Assembly (NCBI RefSeq): GCF_036898465.1
Contig: NZ_JARUMJ010000001.1
Coordinates: 62,001 to 126,000, forward strand
Direction of reading: 5' to 3'
DNA length: 64,000 nucleotides
DNA from: Streptomyces sp. B21-105
GTDB taxonomy: Bacteria; Actinomycetota; Actinomycetes; Streptomycetales; Streptomycetaceae
How positions within the stretch are numbered: the stretch's first letter is position 1; each line of letters begins with the position of its first letter. The notes beneath the pieces were generated by a model. It saw only the letters and a list, made by a program, of their open reading frames with translations, had not been told where the DNA came from and did no database searches. The position numbers and the translations under genes are program-made. Below are positions 44,333 to 53,747 of the stretch, in pieces.

Positions 44333-45451
44333 TTGACCGCCATCGACCCCACCGCCCACCTGAGCGCGGAGCAGATCGAGGAGCTCGGCCGGGAGCTGGA
44401 CGCGATCCGCGACGAGGTGATCGCCGGCCGCGGCGAGAAGGACGCCGCCTACATCCGCAAGGTCATCTCGGCGCAGCGCAGGCTCGAGCTGGTCAGCAGG
44501 GGTGTGCTGCTGTTCTCGATCTTCCCGCCCGCATGGCTGATCGGCACCGCCGGGCTGTCCGTGGCGAAGATCATGGACAACATGGAGATCGGCCACAACA
44601 TCCTGCACGGCCAGTGGGACTGGATGCGGGACCCGAAGATCCACTCCACCACCTGGGAATGGGACCACGTCTCGCCGGCGGACCAGTGGAAGCACTCGCA
44701 CAACGAGCTGCATCACACCTACACCAACGTGATCGGCAAGGACAACGACCTCGGCTACGGCATCATGCGCGTCGACGAGGACCAGAAGTGGCACCCGTTC
44801 CATCTCGGCCAGCCGCTGTGGAACTTCCTCAACGCCTGCTTCTTCGAGTACGGCATCGCGGCGTACGACCTGGAGCTCGGCAAGAACCTGCACAAGCGCC
44901 GCCGCAAGAACCCGGAGTTCCGCGCGCGGGCCAGGGCCGTGGGCCGCAAGATCCGCAAGCAGGTGCTCAAGGACTACGTGATCCACCCGCTGCTGTCGGG
45001 CCCCTCGTTCCTGCCCACGCTCGCCGCCACGTTCACCGCGAACCTGGTCCGCAACATCTGGTCCCACTCGGTGATCATGTGCGGGCACTTCCCCGAGGGC
45101 GTGCAGGTTTTCGAGCGCCGGTCGATCAAGGGCGAGACGCGGGGCCAGTGGTACCTGCGCCAGATGATGGGCTCGGCGAACATCAGCGGCAGCAAGGCCA
45201 TGCACTTCATGACCGGCAACCTGTCGCACCAGATCGAGCACCACCTGTTCCCGGACCTGCCGAGCAACCGGTACGCCGAGGTCGCGGTGAAGGTGCGCGC
45301 CCTGTTCGAGAAGTACGAGCTGGAGTACGTCACCGGGCCGCTGCCCAAGCAGGTGTTCTCCGCGTGGCACAAGGTCGTCCGGCTCTCGCTGCCGAACAAG
45401 AAGCCCAAGGTCAGGACGCCGGACCGCGAGCAGGAACTCGTCGCCGCCTGA
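44333..45451 (+). CDS. Membrane fatty acid (acyl-CoA) desaturase
   Basis: A 372-residue integral membrane di-iron desaturase. Histidine boxes: HNILHGQWDW, HSHNELHHTY and HQIEHHLFPD; hydrophobic LLFSIFPPAWLIGTAGL spans the membrane. The start is TTG at 44333 behind GGTAGGA; no ATG near the N-terminus fits. It introduces a double bond, probably delta-9, into acyl-CoA or lipid chains, driven by the reductase encoded upstream in the same operon. A weak inverted repeat GATGCCGCC...GGCGGCATC (45471-45519) follows. Confidence 0.93.
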   Translation: MTAIDPTAHLSAEQIEELGRELDAIRDEVIAGRGEKDAAYIRKVISAQRRLELVSRGVLLFSIFPPAWLIGTAGLSVAKIMDNMEIGHNILHGQWDWMRDPKIHSTTWEWDHVSPADQWKHSHNELHHTYTNVIGKDNDLGYGIMRVDEDQKWHPFHLGQPLWNFLNACFFEYGIAAYDLELGKNLHKRRRKNPEFRARARAVGRKIRKQVLKDYVIHPLLSGPSFLPTLAATFTANLVRNIWSHSVIMCGHFPEGVQVFERRSIKGETRGQWYLRQMMGSANISGSKAMHFMTGNLSHQIEHHLFPDLPSNRYAEVAVKVRALFEKYELEYVTGPLPKQVFSAWHKVVRLSLPNKKPKVRTPDREQELVAA

Positions 45452-46594
45452 TTCCCGGCTCGGTGACACAGATGCCGCCGTGGGGCGGCTGATTCCCGCG
45501 AACGCCCGATGGCGGCATCGGCGCCCGCTGCCGTGCCGGCTCTGCCACGCGAAAAGAAGCAGGCCGGTCCGAGTGGGCGTTCTGCGGCGTTGCCGCCCCG
45601 GGTGGGAACGGCGGCTGCCGCTGACGGCATCCACTGCGGGCGGCACCCGGCTTTTGCGGAAGATCCGCACCACCGGACCTCCGTCGTGCGGGCACGCGCG
45701 CCCGACAGGCGCGCGTGCCGCCGTGAAGCGGGCTGCCGGCGGGCGGCCTGGCCGGTGTGAGGCCGCCACGGCCGCATGGGGCGCCTGCGCGGTGTCGTCA
45801 CCCCGGGGACCCGCTCCGTCGAAGGCGCGGTCGGCGAAGCCGCGGTGCACAGGGGGTCGTGGTCGTGGTGACGCCTGTCCCGTCAGTTTTGCGACGGCCG
45901 TGTCCAGCCCTGCGATCCGAGTGCTCCACCCACCACACGTCCGGCCACACAGCAAGCCCGGCTCCGCGCCGGGGCCTGGCGGGGCCGGACCGCGCCAGCG
46001 CCGGGCCAGGGCCGGCGTTCACCGGGCGGGTGTGTGGTCCACCGCACCGGCGACCGCGCCGAAGGACGGACCGGCTCCGGCGGCGCGTCCCGCGTACGGG
46101 CCTTCGCGGCCGGGCCCGCACAGGCGCGTACGGGCCTTCGCGGCCGGGCCCGCACAGGTCAGCCCGGCCGCGAAGGCCCGTACGCCGCTGTACCCGAAGG
46201 CTACGAGGCGCGCCTCCCCGGTCGACGACATGGCTTCGCCGGAGCCACGCGGGACGCTTGGGCCGACGGCGACGACGAAGGCGCACGAAGGGGCCGCCCG
46301 CGTGCCGGGCCGGACGCCCGACACCCTGCCCGCGCCGGCGCCACGCGGGGCGTGATCGTTTGCACAGGTGCGGCGGGCGTTGTCGTCGTGTGCGCCGTTC
46401 GCCGTCGCCAGGATGCGGGGTCATGGAGGTCACGGCCCCTTCGAGGGGCCCGGGCAGACAGTGCCCGGCTGCTTGGTCGTGGCATCTGCCATGTGGGAAC
46501 CGCGGCCGGTGCCACCGCGGCCGCCCTGGGATGCGCGACGGTTGCTGTTCCTGCGCCGGCCTGTTCCTGCGTCGGCTGTTCGCGCGGGGTTGTC
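45452..46594. other. 1.1-kb gene-poor, repeat-bearing gap
   Basis: Open frames exist on all strands but are low-complexity Arg/Pro/Ala runs typical of GC-rich noncoding DNA; none has a domain, a ribosome-binding site and codon bias together. The centre contains the tandem repeat described at 46091-46185. Confidence 0.4.
46091..46185. repeat. 34-bp perfect tandem repeat (x2) plus an inverted copy
   Basis: A 34-bp unit (starting CGCGTACGGGCCTTCGCGG) occupies 46091-46124 and is repeated exactly at 46125-46158. Its first 21 bp without the leading C then reappear inverted at 46165-46185 (CGGCCGCGAAGGCCCGTACGC). The second direct copy and the inverted copy could form a long hairpin. Confidence 0.85.
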
Positions 46595-47764
46595 CTATTC
46601 CTGGCCGGGCGCCGTCGCCGGGGTGCGCTCGGGTGTCAGGAGGTCGGTCAGATGCCGGGCCGACGCGTCCCAGGACCAGCGTTCCCGGACCCACTGGCGG
46701 CCCGCCGTGCCCATCTCGGCGGCCCGGTCGGCGTCGCGCAGTATCCGGGTCAGCGCGCCCGCCACCGCCGCCGGGTCGGTGCCGTCCACGACGCTGCCGG
46801 TCCTGCCGTCGAGCACGGTGTCCGGAGCGCCGCCGGAATCGCCGACGACGACCGGCAGACCACTCGCCGACGCCTCCAGGAACACGATCCCGAGCCCCTC
46901 CGCCTCCAGACCGGCCTTGCGGGTGCGGCACGGCATCGCGAAGACGTCCGCGGCGGCGTAGTAACGCGGCGTCTCGGAGTGCGTCCTGCCGCCCGCGAAG
47001 ACGACCGAGCCGTCGTCGGTGCGGCGCCGGGCCAGTTTGCGCAGCCGCGCCTCGTCGGGCCCCCGGCCGACGAGCAGCAGCACCGCGTCCGGGACCTCTC
47101 GCCGGATCAGGGGCAGGGCGCGGATCAGCGTGTCCTGGCCCTTGCGCGGGACCATCCTGGCCACGCACACGATCACCCGTCTGCCCTGCAGCCCGAGTTC
47201 GGTGCGCAGGTCGGCGGCGGTGTCGTAGTCGTTTTCGGCGTCGGGCCGGTAGACGTCGGCGTCGACGCCGGGGACGAGGCGGCTCATCTGCGTGTGCGGG
47301 CCCAGGGCGGGCTCGATCCGGTCGCGGGTGTACTGGCCGAGGTAGGTGACGACGTCCACGCCGTCGCCTATCCTCCGCATCATCCGGCGCGCGCCGGGAA
47401 GCCGGGCCCACCAGATCTCATGGCCGTGGGTGGTCGCCACCATGCGCCGTATGCCGCTGCGGCGCAGGGCCGGCGCCATCAGGGCGAGCGGCGCCGCCGC
47501 CCCGAACCAGACCCGGTCACAGCCGTGGGCCCTGGCTGTCTCGATGGCTTTCCTGGTGACCCGCCCGGTCGGCAGGAGCATCCTCGTGGAGTCCCGGACG
47601 ACCGGAAACGGAAGAGTCGCGTCGTAGGCGGCGTCGCCCGGCTCGTGCGAGGTGTAGACGACGACGCGGTCGTGCGGCATGCGGGTGACCATGGCGTGCA
47701 CGAATGTCTCGATCCCGCCCTGGCGGGGCGGGAAGTCGTTGGTGATGACGAGGGTGGACGCCAT
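46595..47764 (-). CDS. Glycosyltransferase family 4, PimB-like mannosyltransferase
   Basis: A 389-residue GT-B enzyme: TLVITNDFPPRQGGIETFVHAM at the N-terminus, HGHEIWWARLPG, donor-side VARMVPRKGQDTLIRALP and the E-x7-E motif EGLGIVFLEASASGLPVVVGDSGGAPD. These are close to PimB-type enzymes that add a mannose from GDP-mannose to phosphatidylinositol monomannoside at the cytoplasmic membrane face. It is co-oriented with, and just downstream of, the FkbM methyltransferase gene (16-bp gap). Donor and acceptor are inferred from family likeness. Confidence 0.85.
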   Translation of the reverse strand: MASTLVITNDFPPRQGGIETFVHAMVTRMPHDRVVVYTSHEPGDAAYDATLPFPVVRDSTRMLLPTGRVTRKAIETARAHGCDRVWFGAAAPLALMAPALRRSGIRRMVATTHGHEIWWARLPGARRMMRRIGDGVDVVTYLGQYTRDRIEPALGPHTQMSRLVPGVDADVYRPDAENDYDTAADLRTELGLQGRRVIVCVARMVPRKGQDTLIRALPLIRREVPDAVLLLVGRGPDEARLRKLARRRTDDGSVVFAGGRTHSETPRYYAAADVFAMPCRTRKAGLEAEGLGIVFLEASASGLPVVVGDSGGAPDTVLDGRTGSVVDGTDPAAVAGALTRILRDADRAAEMGTAGRQWVRERWSWDASARHLTDLLTPERTPATAPGQE

Positions 47765-47779
47765 GAGTGTGTCAGTCCT

Positions 47780-48568
47780 TCAGGGGGTGGGGATCGGGCG
47801 TGCCGTGAAAAGGTAGTTGCGGCAGTCGTCCGTGACTTCGGCCACCGGCTCCCAACTCCCCTTCCGCCAGCGGTACATGCCGTAGCCGAGTGCGGTGAGG
47901 CGGCGTACGAGGCCGGTCGGCTCCATGCCGTACTTCGCGAGGTGACGGTCCTCGATCTCCAGCAGGAGGGCGGGCCGGTGGCGCAGCAGCGTGGTCCGGG
48001 CGCCTGACAGCACGGCCGCCTCCGCCCCTTCGACGTCGGCCTTGATGAAGTCGACGCGGTCAAGACCCATGTGGTGGCACAGGCCGTCCACCGTGCGCAC
48101 CGCAGTGGTCACCGGATGGGACCGGGCGAATTCCACGTTGGGGCCGGGTCCCGACGCGCCTTCGGTGAGGTATGCGCGCCCATGGACGGGCAGCAGCCCG
48201 CGCCGGGGCAGACTCATCGTGCCGTGCCGTCGTGCCCGCTCACCGAGCGCGGTGCGGTGCACGGTGACGTTGCCGCAGCCCAGAGCCGCTGCCGTGGTAC
48301 GCAGCCACCGCGCGGGACCGTGCAGCGGCTCCACGCTGTGCACAGCGCCCGAAGGGCCCGTCAGCGCGGACAGGATCCAGGTGTACAGGCCGTACTCGGC
48401 GCCTATGTCGAGACACACGGCGCCCGGCCGCACCAACGGCCGCAGCCCCGCCACCTCTTCCTCGACGAAGCTGTACCGCGGCGCCGCCCAGCGCAGCGCG
48501 AGCGCCACCGCGGTCACCCTCGCCCCCGCGTAGCGGGAACCGCCGCGGCGCATCGACGTGCCAGTCAT
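47780..48568 (-). CDS. FkbM family methyltransferase
   Basis: A 262-residue SAM-dependent O-methyltransferase. SAM site VCLDIGAEYGLYTWILSALTG, acidic loop HSVEPLHGPARWL and the FkbM signature VDFIKADVEGAEAAVLSGARTTLL..RPALLLEIED. The start at 48568 (MTGTSMRRGG) follows GAGGGG; the open frame continues to 48742 through unlikely sequence. FkbM enzymes methylate sugar or polyketide hydroxyls; next to a mannosyltransferase, a glycolipid or glycan target is plausible. Confidence 0.85.
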   Translation of the reverse strand: MTGTSMRRGGSRYAGARVTAVALALRWAAPRYSFVEEEVAGLRPLVRPGAVCLDIGAEYGLYTWILSALTGPSGAVHSVEPLHGPARWLRTTAAALGCGNVTVHRTALGERARRHGTMSLPRRGLLPVHGRAYLTEGASGPGPNVEFARSHPVTTAVRTVDGLCHHMGLDRVDFIKADVEGAEAAVLSGARTTLLRHRPALLLEIEDRHLAKYGMEPTGLVRRLTALGYGMYRWRKGSWEPVAEVTDDCRNYLFTARPIPTP

Positions 48569-48862
48569 CCCCCGACCCCTCATCTGCGAGACGAAACGCC
48601 CCACGCCCCACCGAAGATACGAACATCCGACGGTAACACCACGACGGTTCGCCCCTTGAAGGCGAGCCCGGAACACTCCCCTACGCCGCGACACAAAGCG
48701 GCACTTCGCGCACCGCACCCCAAACCCGCGGTCGCGGACCACCGCTGCCCGGCACCCGATGTCCGAGGCCCGACCCGCCTTTCACCCGACACCGGCCGCC
48801 GTCTATGGTCCCGAAGGTCCCGAACGACCGGGTGGTCAACCAAGCGAATGGACGCTGATGTC

Positions 48863-49945
48863 ATGCACTCCGCGTTGGTGATCGGCACAGGACTCATGGG
48901 AACCTCCGTCGCGTTGGCACTTCGCTCGCGCGGCGTGACGGTGCACTTACGGGATGTCGACCCGGCGGCGGCACGGACAGCCGCCGCCCTGGGGGCCGGA
49001 ACGGAGCGACCCCCCTCGGAGGCCGTCGATCTGGCGGTGGTGGCGGTGCCGCCGCCCCTCGTCGGCGGGGTGCTGGCGGATGTGCAGGCGGAGGGTGTGG
49101 CGCGGCACTGCACGGATGTGGCGAGTGTCAAGGCGCAGCCGCAGCACGACGCCCTCGCCCTCGACTGCGACATGTCCCGGTACATCGGCGGCCATCCGAT
49201 GGCCGGCGCGTCACGCAGTGGCCCGCTGACCGGCCGAGCCGATCTGTTCGAGGGGCGCATGTGGGTACTCACACCGACGCCGGACACCGCCACCGAAACA
49301 CTCAACATGGCCCTGGAACTCGTGGCCCTGTGCGGTGGCGTACCCGTTCTGATGCAGGCATCCGCGCACGACCGGGCGGTCGCCCTGGTTTCCCACGCGC
49401 CTCATGTCGTGGCGAGCCTGATCGCGATGCGATTGGAGAACGCCGGGGAACGCGAGGTGAGCCTCGCGGGGCCGGGCCTGCGGGACCTCACCCGGATCGC
49501 CGAGGCGGACCCCGCACTGTGGCTGGACATACTGAGCGCCAACGCCGCGATCGTGGCCGACCTGCTCGAGGAACTGAGCGGCGACCTGGACCGGACGGTC
49601 GTGGGCCTGCGCGCCATCGCCGCGATGGACGAGGAAAAGCGCCGCGGTGGCGCGGAGATCGTCGAGGGCATGCTGCGCAGGGGCAGGTCGGGCCGGGCCC
49701 GGATCTCCGGCAGACACGGCACCCGGCCCGAGCGGTTCGAGGTGGTGACCGTCATGATCGGGGACCAACCGGGTGAGCTGGCACGGCTGTTCTCGGACGC
49801 CGGCCGTGCGGGCGTCAACATCGAGGACATCCACGTCGAGCACGCCGCGGGCCGGCCCGCCGGGCTGGTCCACGTCAGCGTCGCACCCGGCCGGACCACG
49901 CCCTTGCGTGAGGCCCTCCAAGCACAGGGCTGGCAGGAGCGCTAG
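48863..49945 (+). CDS. tyrA: Prephenate dehydrogenase (TyrA) with ACT domain and a TTA codon
   Basis: A 360-residue enzyme of tyrosine synthesis. NAD site ALVIGTGLMGTSVALAL, prephenate-site GGHPMAGASRSGP, helical C-domain, and a C-terminal ACT domain (FEVVTVMIGDQPGELARLFSDAGRAGVNIEDI) for feedback control by an aromatic amino acid. Codon 29 is TTA (48947-48949), so translation should depend on the bldA tRNA, unusual for a housekeeping enzyme. ATG 48863 is preferred; ATG 48848 is possible. Confidence 0.9.
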   Translation: MHSALVIGTGLMGTSVALALRSRGVTVHLRDVDPAAARTAAALGAGTERPPSEAVDLAVVAVPPPLVGGVLADVQAEGVARHCTDVASVKAQPQHDALALDCDMSRYIGGHPMAGASRSGPLTGRADLFEGRMWVLTPTPDTATETLNMALELVALCGGVPVLMQASAHDRAVALVSHAPHVVASLIAMRLENAGEREVSLAGPGLRDLTRIAEADPALWLDILSANAAIVADLLEELSGDLDRTVVGLRAIAAMDEEKRRGGAEIVEGMLRRGRSGRARISGRHGTRPERFEVVTVMIGDQPGELARLFSDAGRAGVNIEDIHVEHAAGRPAGLVHVSVAPGRTTPLREALQAQGWQER

Positions 49946-51006
49946 GTGTGTCGCCCTGAGAGGTCGGGGACGCGGCCGACGGGTGGCCGGGCGTCGCGTT
50001 CGCCGTCGAGGACAGTGATCGCGGACTGAGTGCCTCGTCCGTCCGGCTCCCTCAGGGGGCCGCCGTCCCGGTGGGACACGCGTGCGACGACATCTCCGCG
50101 ACCCCACCCCGGGAACTGACGGCGGAGCAGTTCGTGGATATGTCCGCCGCCATTGGGTGCGGTTCAGGAAGGGTCACGGCCGGGCCGAGGACTGAGCATC
50201 ACGGCGTCATTCCGCTTACCGCCAAAAAGGACTGGGCAACGACTCGGCCAGCTGCCAGTATGTACGGTGCCGATTACGCCCTCGCAGCACGCGCGAGGGA
50301 TTTACCTGAATACCCGCACCAATAATCGTGGTGCGGCTACGGTGACGTGGCGAACGGAAGCGACCTTACGGTATGGCGTTCGGCGCGGACGCAGCCGTGT
50401 TTCGACAAACGTTGTGTCAGCCCCTCACGCACGGCGGCACGGAAAAGGCCGGGAGCCCTCAGGGCGCCCGGCCTTTCGCTCTCCCACCCCACGCGGCACA
50501 CATGAGCCCATACTTAGTGGACGAGGTGGAATCGGACACTCCGGCGCGGATCGAGCCATAGCCGATATCACCCCGCGCCCTCCCTCGTCGTGCGGCTCTG
50601 AACGTCTCGACAGCGTCGCGACGAAATACGAGCATGAGTCCGGGCCTTGTTGCGTGTGTTTCGGACGAGGCGGCTGTGAGCCGCGAAGCCGATCGCCGAC
50701 AGTAGGGCAAGATCGACAACAGCACTGTGCGACGCGACTTGTTGGGGGGCGGGTGGAGCGACGGTGTTTTGGGGGCGACGAGGCCGTCCTGGGCATGCGG
50801 CCGGGGCGTGCGACGACTGTGAACGTGGCTGTGCAAGAACGCCCGGGAGCACCGCTGTACCTCGTACCGGCTCACACCCTCCCCACTCAAGACGCGCGTG
50901 GGAGCCCGGCCAGACGGCCGACGCGAGAGGAACAGACCGACGGTTCGGGGAGCTCCCGAGACCGGACCTGACCGAAACCGGCCGAAGAAACGTCCACACG
51001 GGGTGA
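49946..51006. other. 1.06-kb gap before the biosynthetic cluster
   Basis: No protein family is recognisable. The stretch contains a strong terminator (50444-50476) with no clear gene feeding it, some AT-richer patches near 50270-50330, and probably the promoter of the StrR-type regulator at its right end. A small RNA or leaderless small gene ending at the terminator is possible. Confidence 0.35.
50444..50476. terminator. Perfect hairpin terminator with A/T-rich flanks
   Basis: AAAGGCCGGG (50444-50453) pairs with CCCGGCCTTT (50467-50476); the loop itself contains GCCCT-C-AGGGC, giving a nearly continuous stem. The T3 end fits rho-independent termination in the plus direction and A4 on the other side allows the minus direction. 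Confidence 0.75.
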
Positions 51007-52137
51007 ATGAAATTGCATAGTCCAGATATCGGCGGACTCGCGTCCGCGCCCACTTCAGCGATCAGGCCCGCAGTCGGCCCGCCCACGGCCGTCGAGCGCC
51101 GCGAGCCGGGAGTCACCCCGGTCCCGATCGCGTCTCTTCTGCCCGGTGAATCCCCCCGCTCGGAAGGGCCGGACCAGGAACACGTCGCCCGGCTGGCCGA
51201 GGTCGACGGACCGCTGCCCGCCATCCTCGTCAGCCGCTACGACATGCGCGTGATCGACGGGATGCACCGGCTTCTGGCCGCCCTGATCCGTGGTCAGGTG
51301 ACGATCGATGTCGAGTTCTTCGAAGGCACCGCCGAGGACGCCTTCTTACGGGCGGTCCAGGCGAACATCGCCCACGGCCTGCCGCTGTCGCAGGCCGATC
51401 GGCGCGCCGCGGCCACCCGCATCATCGCGTCGCATCCTCAGATGTCGGACCGGGCCATCGCGCGGGCATCCGGCCTGGGGGCAAAGGCGGTTGCCGCCAT
51501 CCGTCGCCGTTCAAGTGACGCCGTGCCGCAGTTGAACGCACGGATCGGCCGTGACGGACGGGTCCGCCCGCTGAGCAGCGTCGAGGGCCGGTGGCGCGCC
51601 GCCGAACTGATGGCCGAGAACCCGCAGGCATCGCTGCGCGAAGTGGCGCGGATCGCCGGGATATCACCGGCCACGGCGAGCGATGTCCGCAAACGCATTC
51701 AGTCCGGTGAGCTGCCCGCGGCGCTACGACCGGAGGCCGCCACGGTCCCGGAGGCGCCGCAGCCCTCGCCGGCCACGCAGGAGACCGAGGCCGCGCAGGA
51801 CATCGACCACGACGTCGATGCGGACACCAGGATGCCCGCCCAGGCAGCCCAGTTCGGGCAGGGCCGCAAGGCGAGACCGGCACCGCCGGATCCGGGCACG
51901 GTCCTGGACAAGCTGCTGCGCGATCCCTCGTTGCGCCTCAAAGAGGAGGGCCGGCATCTGCTGCGCCTCCTGCAACAGAACGCGACGGCGGAGTGGAACC
52001 ATCTGACGGCGGCCGTGCCGCCGCACTGCGGGGAACTCGTCGGCAGCCTCGCACGCCAATATGCGGCGACCTGGCTGGAGTTCGCCGAGGACCTCGACCA
52101 GCGCGACCGCTCGGTCCCCCACAAGGCAGTGGTTTGA
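51007..52137 (+). CDS. StrR/NovG-type ParB-fold pathway-specific activator with a TTA codon
   Basis: A 376-residue regulator of the StrR/NovG/Tei15* family. ParB-like domain: VPIASLLPGESPRSEGPDQEHVARLAEVDGPLPAILV and RVIDGMHRLLAALIRG; then NIAHGLPLSQADRRAAATRIIASHPQMSDRAIARASGL with the HTH, and a second HTH-like SLREVARIAGISPATASDVRKRI. Codon 114 is TTA (51346-51348), which would place the cluster under bldA control. Such proteins switch on aminoglycoside, aminocoumarin and glycopeptide clusters. It marks the left end of the cluster. Confidence 0.92.
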   Translation: MKLHSPDIGGLASAPTSAIRPAVGPPTAVERREPGVTPVPIASLLPGESPRSEGPDQEHVARLAEVDGPLPAILVSRYDMRVIDGMHRLLAALIRGQVTIDVEFFEGTAEDAFLRAVQANIAHGLPLSQADRRAAATRIIASHPQMSDRAIARASGLGAKAVAAIRRRSSDAVPQLNARIGRDGRVRPLSSVEGRWRAAELMAENPQASLREVARIAGISPATASDVRKRIQSGELPAALRPEAATVPEAPQPSPATQETEAAQDIDHDVDADTRMPAQAAQFGQGRKARPAPPDPGTVLDKLLRDPSLRLKEEGRHLLRLLQQNATAEWNHLTAAVPPHCGELVGSLARQYAATWLEFAEDLDQRDRSVPHKAVV

Positions 52138-52345
52138 TCATTCATCCGGGTGTGCGCTGCCCGAGGTGTCCCGGTCCAGCACTGCCTCGATGCGGACTCT
52201 CCGCCGATGAACATGCCGACAGCACGTCAGGCGTTCGCCATGCGGACGCCCGACGTGCCATCTGTCCCCTCTTTCCGGGGAGTTGAGCCCCCGGCGCGGC
52301 GAACCGGTGCGGTTCGCCGGACAGCGGAGCGACCACGACGACGAC

Positions 52346-52394
52346 AGCCCCCGTGGCTTCGCACCCCGCGTTCGGGGGCGAAGCCACGGGGGCT
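52346..52394. terminator. 17-bp-stem bidirectional terminator
   Basis: Perfect arms AGCCCCCGTGGCTTCGC (52346-52362) and its complement (52378-52394) around a 15-nt loop. It separates the StrR-type gene (plus, ends 52137) from mbtH (minus, stop at 52413) and starts only 19 bp from the latter. Confidence 0.88.
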
Positions 52395-52412
52395 CTCGCC
52401 GTTCGCTTACGG

Positions 52413-52625
52413 CTAGTTCTTCGCCATGGCCTCGATCAGGCTCTTGGGGCGCATGTCGGTCCAGTTCTTCTCGATGTAGTCGAGGCACTCCTGGCGCGCC
52501 GCCTGCCCGAAGACCGACTTCCAGCCATCGGGCACATCGACGAAGACCGGCCACAGCGAGTGCTGGCCCTCTTCGTTGACCAGGACCAGGTAGTCGGCAT
52601 CGGGGTCTTCGAACGGATTGGTCAC
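52413..52625 (-). CDS. MbtH family NRPS accessory protein
   Basis: A 70-residue MbtH-like protein: [39 protein letters not shown] and then [17 protein letters not shown], with all three conserved Trp positions. GTG start at 52625 behind GAGAGG; a second GTG at 52628 is the alternative. MbtH proteins bind and activate NRPS adenylation domains, here probably the A domain of the fusion protein at 58719-63278. It is a single gene on minus between two plus-strand units. Confidence 0.95.
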   Translation of the reverse strand: MTNPFEDPDADYLVLVNEEGQHSLWPVFVDVPDGWKSVFGQAARQECLDYIEKNWTDMRPKSLIEAMAKN

Positions 52626-52914
52626 CACGTCATCCTCTCTCGGGTACATGAGGTGGATCGCTCCGGTCGCGCACCGGTCGACCCCACTGGAAGCCACTAT
52701 GAACCAGGGCTTCATCAGCGCGTCAACAATGACCCGCACCCGCACGCCGGCGTGTCGCCCACGCCCGTTCAACTGCGTCGGAACGCCAGTTGAACAGCGC
52801 GGAAGCGGGTCGGCGCCCACCTGTCTTGATCGGCCCGAGGGCCCGGTGCCATGGTGAGGAAGGAGCCGCTTCCCGGCCCGCCGGGCGACTCCCTTCGACG
52901 ACCAGGAGACCTCC

Positions 52915-53718
52915 ATGCCCTTCGTGAGCACCAACGGGATCCGGCTCTCCTATCAGCGCTCGGGCCAGGGGGAGCCGGTGCTCCTCATCATGGGCTCGGG
53001 TGCCGCGGGCCACGTGTGGACCTTGCACCAGACCCCGGCACTGCACCGGGCGGGATACGAGACGATCGTGTTCGACAACCGGGGCATCGGGGCGTCGGAC
53101 ACGCCGGCGGGGAAGTACACGCTCACCGACATGGTCGCGGACACCCGGGGCCTGATCGAGGCCCTGGACCTCGGACCGTGCCGTATCGTCGGGACCTCCA
53201 TGGGCTCCATGATCGCCCAGGAACTGGCCCTCGAATCACCGCACTTGGTCCGCTCGGCGGTACTGCTCGCCACCAAGGCCCGTTCGGACCGCATGCGGCA
53301 GGCGCTGGCGGCGGCGGAGCAGGCGATGCGGGAGAGCGACGTGGAGCTGCCGCCCCGGTACGAGGCCGTCAGGACCGTGCTCGAAATGCTGTCCCCGGCG
53401 ACGCTCGACGACGACGCGGCCGTCGCCTCCTGGCTGGAGATCTTCGAACTGACCGGTGGCGGCAACAACACCGCCGACGGTCAGGCATGGGTCAGCAACG
53501 CCGGCGACCGGCGCGCTGCGCTGCGCGCCGTGACGGTGCCGTGCAGGGCGATCGCCTTCGCCGACGACCTGATCTGCCCGCCGCATCTGGTCGCCGAGGT
53601 GGCCGAGGCCATCCCCGGCTGCGACTTCGTGGAGATCCCCGACAGCGGCCATCTCGGGAATCTGGAGCGCCCCGATGCCGTCAACGCCGCGATCGTCGAG
53701 TTCCTCGACAAGTACTGA
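52915..53718 (+). CDS. Alpha/beta hydrolase of the biosynthetic cluster
   Basis: A 267-residue hydrolase: [40 protein letters not shown], nucleophile elbow [16 protein letters not shown], acid FADDLICPP and His in [19 protein letters not shown] precedes the ATG. First gene of a four-gene operon (hydrolase, exporter, APH-like, dioxygenase). It could trim or cyclise the peptide or release an intermediate; a separate thioesterase domain is already present in the NRPS protein. Confidence 0.86.
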   Translation: MPFVSTNGIRLSYQRSGQGEPVLLIMGSGAAGHVWTLHQTPALHRAGYETIVFDNRGIGASDTPAGKYTLTDMVADTRGLIEALDLGPCRIVGTSMGSMIAQELALESPHLVRSAVLLATKARSDRMRQALAAAEQAMRESDVELPPRYEAVRTVLEMLSPATLDDDAAVASWLEIFELTGGGNNTADGQAWVSNAGDRRAALRAVTVPCRAIAFADDLICPPHLVAEVAEAIPGCDFVEIPDSGHLGNLERPDAVNAAIVEFLDKY

Positions 53719-53747
53719 CGCTCATCACGGAGACGAGGCAGGTATCC

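Noticed and set aside
46091..46158. Tandem 34-bp repeat as a CRISPR array
   Set aside because: The two copies are directly adjacent with no spacer, and no cas gene is in the window.
45452..46594. Arg/Pro/Ala-rich reading frames in the 1.1-kb gap as small proteins
   Set aside because: They occur on all frames, lack family matches and ribosome-binding sites, and pass through the repeats, so they look like noncoding GC-rich DNA.
52851..53747. ABC exporter extended upstream to 52851 as one 943-residue protein
   Set aside because: The N-terminal part is an antiphase shadow of the hydrolase gene; the ATG at 53748 has a ribosome-binding site and begins a normal exporter.
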